From the NCBI GenBank assembly GCA_021736545.1, contig JAIPFS010000041.1, forward strand, positions 1-9,431: a stretch of DNA of 9,431 bases, written 5' to 3'. This stretch comes from Spirochaetia bacterium. Lineage in GTDB: Bacteria; Spirochaetota; Spirochaetia; PWKH01. The notes under the pieces were generated by a model. The model ran no database searches and was not told the DNA's origin. It saw only the letters and a list, made by a program, of their open reading frames with translations. Below are positions 7,870-9,431 of the stretch, piece after piece. Position numbers and translations under genes: made by a program. How positions within the stretch are numbered: the first letter of the stretch is position 1; every line of letters starts with the position of its first letter.

Positions 7870-7884
7870 ATGAGCTCCTTAGAA

Positions 7885-9431
7885 TTAAAACACATCTCCC
7901 ACAGAGGAAGAAGAAATTTCAGGTGAAGTTCTTTTTCGAGCGGTATCAAAAAAATAAAAAATCCCCAAACTGCTGACCATTAAAATAGTACCCAGAGCGC
8001 AGGCCCCGTAGAAATTATAGGAACCAATCAAGCGGTACATGGTGATAGGTATGGTCTCAACCTGAGAATTGGAGAGAATCAGCGCTGCATTGAATTCTCC
8101 CATGGAGATGGCAAAGATAAAAATCATTCCGGAAATAAGAGTGCTTCTCAGAATCGGCAGTTCCACCTTCAGGATTGTCTTCAAGGGAGCAGCTCCGAGA
8201 ACATAGGACGCCGGAGAGTAGGTTTTATGAATTTCCTTGAACACCGGGGTGATTGTTTTATATAAGAATGGGAAAGTAATCACTACATGAGCTCCGATAA
8301 TCATAATGCGGGGAGATGAAAATCCGACCTTCTGCATCTCCTTTGCTATGAGGAAATAGCCAAGCCCAAGAATAACTGAAGAGACCATCATAGGAAGCAT
8401 ACTTATAATCTCCAAGATTCTGGAGTATGTTTTACTCATGCGGGCAGAACTGAATGAAAGAAGCAGAGTAATAAAGGTAGTGACAAGCATTGATGCTGAT
8501 GCAATAGTAAAACTATTAATGATAGACCGTGCTGAGCCGGAAATAATAGCCGGACCTCCATAGGCTGATGAGAAAAGTGAACGATACCATTTAAGTGAAT
8601 ATGTGACTTCCTGAGTCCGGTGAATCGGAACCTGGAATGATGTAATGATAACAGAAATAATCGGTGCCAGCAGAAAGAATACCGCGAGAGCACTGTACAG
8701 CATAATGGGTAGATATAAGAACCTTTTTCCTTTCTGTCCTAAAGACATGAGTGAAGGACTTTCCCGTAAAACTGACACTGTATTACCTGCTGCGGTATAC
8801 CTATGTTGAATATGCTGATGAAAAAGAAAAATGGTAATGCTGAAGACTAGTGAAATAATCGTCAGAACCGCTGCTGTGTCCAAGTTGAATGAGATGCGAG
8901 CCTGTCGATAGATTTCAACCTCAAGAGTTGTAAATTGCGGTCCGCCGCCGAGAACAAGAATGACGGCAAAACTGGTAAAGCAGAAAAGAAACACAATGGA
9001 TGCTGATGAGATTATTGATGGAATCAGCCTCGGCAGGGTCACCGTAAAAAAAACTCGGATCCTCTTTGCACCCAGGGAGTAAGCCGCTTTCTCTTCTGTA
9101 TCAGATAAACCTTCCCAATACGATGAAACAACCCTCAAAATAATAGGGAAATTGTAAAAACTGTGTGCCAGGATTATGGCTTTAAATGAGTAAAGAATGC
9201 GCAGCGGGGGATCTGAAAGGTCAAAAAGATTCATAAGAAATCTGTTTATATAGCCGCTGTTTCCGTAGAAAATAACAAAGCCGAGGACGACTAATATTGG
9301 TGGAAGGACAAAAGGGATAACACTGAGGGATTTCAGCAGCTTTTTACCGAAAAAAGAAAAATGCGAGAGGAGATAAGCTCCTGGAAGTGCTATAAGTAAA
9401 GACAGAACTGTACTCCAGAAAGCCTGTTTTA
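7885..9431 (-). CDS. thiP: ABC importer permease with two fused transmembrane domains, ThiP-like (5' end cut by window edge)
   Basis: Inner-membrane channel of a binding-protein-dependent importer; both permease halves are fused in one chain. The frame stays open from the stop at 7885-7887 to the right edge (514 codons). The first visible in-frame ATG (9234) is not the start: upstream codons encode conserved membrane sequence such as SVIPFVLPPILVVLGFVIFYG. E. coli ThiP is about 536 residues, so few N-terminal residues are missing. The first half has a good EAA loop (EEKAAYSLGAKRIRVFFTV, about 9093-9037); the second is degenerate (SPASYVLGAAPLKTILKVEL, about 8220-8160), with the initial Glu of EAA replaced. 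The block CFTSFAVILVLGGGPQFTTL plus EVEIYRQ strongly recalls ThiP, favouring thiamine or thiamine pyrophosphate, as in the TbpABC system of Treponema denticola. AfuB/FbpB-type iron permeases share the architecture and remain an alternative. The binding-protein gene would be off the right edge. Confidence 0.88.
   Translation of the reverse strand, partial: KQAFWSTVLSLLIALPGAYLLSHFSFFGKKLLKSLSVIPFVLPPILVVLGFVIFYGNSGYINRFLMNLFDLSDPPLRILYSFKAIILAHSFYNFPIILRVVSSYWEGLSDTEEKAAYSLGAKRIRVFFTVTLPRLIPSIISSASIVFLFCFTSFAVILVLGGGPQFTTLEVEIYRQARISFNLDTAAVLTIISLVFSITIFLFHQHIQHRYTAAGNTVSVLRESPSLMSLGQKGKRFLYLPIMLYSALAVFFLLAPIISVIITSFQVPIHRTQEVTYSLKWYRSLFSSAYGGPAIISGSARSIINSFTIASASMLVTTFITLLLSFSSARMSKTYSRILEIISMLPMMVSSVILGLGYFLIAKEMQKVGFSSPRIMIIGAHVVITFPFLYKTITPVFKEIHKTYSPASYVLGAAPLKTILKVELPILRSTLISGMIFIFAISMGEFNAALILSNSQVETIPITMYRLIGSYNFYGACALGTILMVSSLGIFYFFDTARKRTSPEISSSSVGDVF

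Noticed and set aside
7885..9234. Permease starting at the ATG at 9234
   Set aside because: The frame stays open to the window edge and the upstream codons encode conserved permease membrane sequence, so this ATG is internal.

Overview
The window holds six protein-coding genes, two of them cut by the window edges. All are recognisable housekeeping or transport genes. I see no phage, insertion sequence, CRISPR array, toxin-antitoxin or defence genes, no RNA gene, and no clear undescribed system. The findings are mostly small regulatory, repeat and N-terminal-extension oddities. The organism is a Gram-negative-type bacterium, because it carries a membrane-anchored HtrA/DegS-like protease and a binding-protein-dependent importer. 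The gene content, including a bacterial glutaminyl-tRNA synthetase and a ThiP-like two-domain permease beside a long ATPase, would fit a free-living spirochaete. That assignment is a guess and needs a homology search.

Layout: (1) 1-1732, minus strand: glnS, glutaminyl-tRNA synthetase, missing only its last few codons at the left edge. (2) 1733-1937: AT-rich divergent intergenic region with candidate promoters for both neighbours and three AACATAC half-sites. (3) 1938-2873, plus: rarD, an EamA/DMT-family inner-membrane permease. (4) 2874-3142: AT-rich gap with two pairs of 20-bp tandem repeats, a second set of dispersed repeats and a 13-bp palindrome. (5) 3143-4495, plus: an S1C (HtrA/DegP/DegS-like) protease with one transmembrane anchor and one PDZ domain, followed 4 bp later by (6) 4500-6632, plus: uvrB, whose N-terminus carries a 9-bp repeat encoding PEN/REN/QEN. 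(7) 6633-6744: short convergent intergenic region with a weak hairpin. (8) 6745-7869, minus: ABC transporter ATPase with a C-terminal TOBE-like domain. (9) 7885-9431, minus: the partner two-domain permease, running off the right edge; its first visible in-frame ATG (9234) is internal, because the reading frame stays open and membrane-like to the end of the window.

The protease and uvrB look like one transcription unit. The permease and ATPase form a second unit, transcribed leftwards and convergent with uvrB. The binding-protein gene and any riboswitch for that operon would lie beyond the right edge. The permease sequence favours thiamine or thiamine phosphates as substrate, but Fe(III) or a related substrate cannot be excluded. 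Both glnS and uvrB carry extra hydrophilic, low-complexity N-terminal tails of about 45 residues in front of otherwise canonical proteins, which is the most distinctive shared feature of the window.
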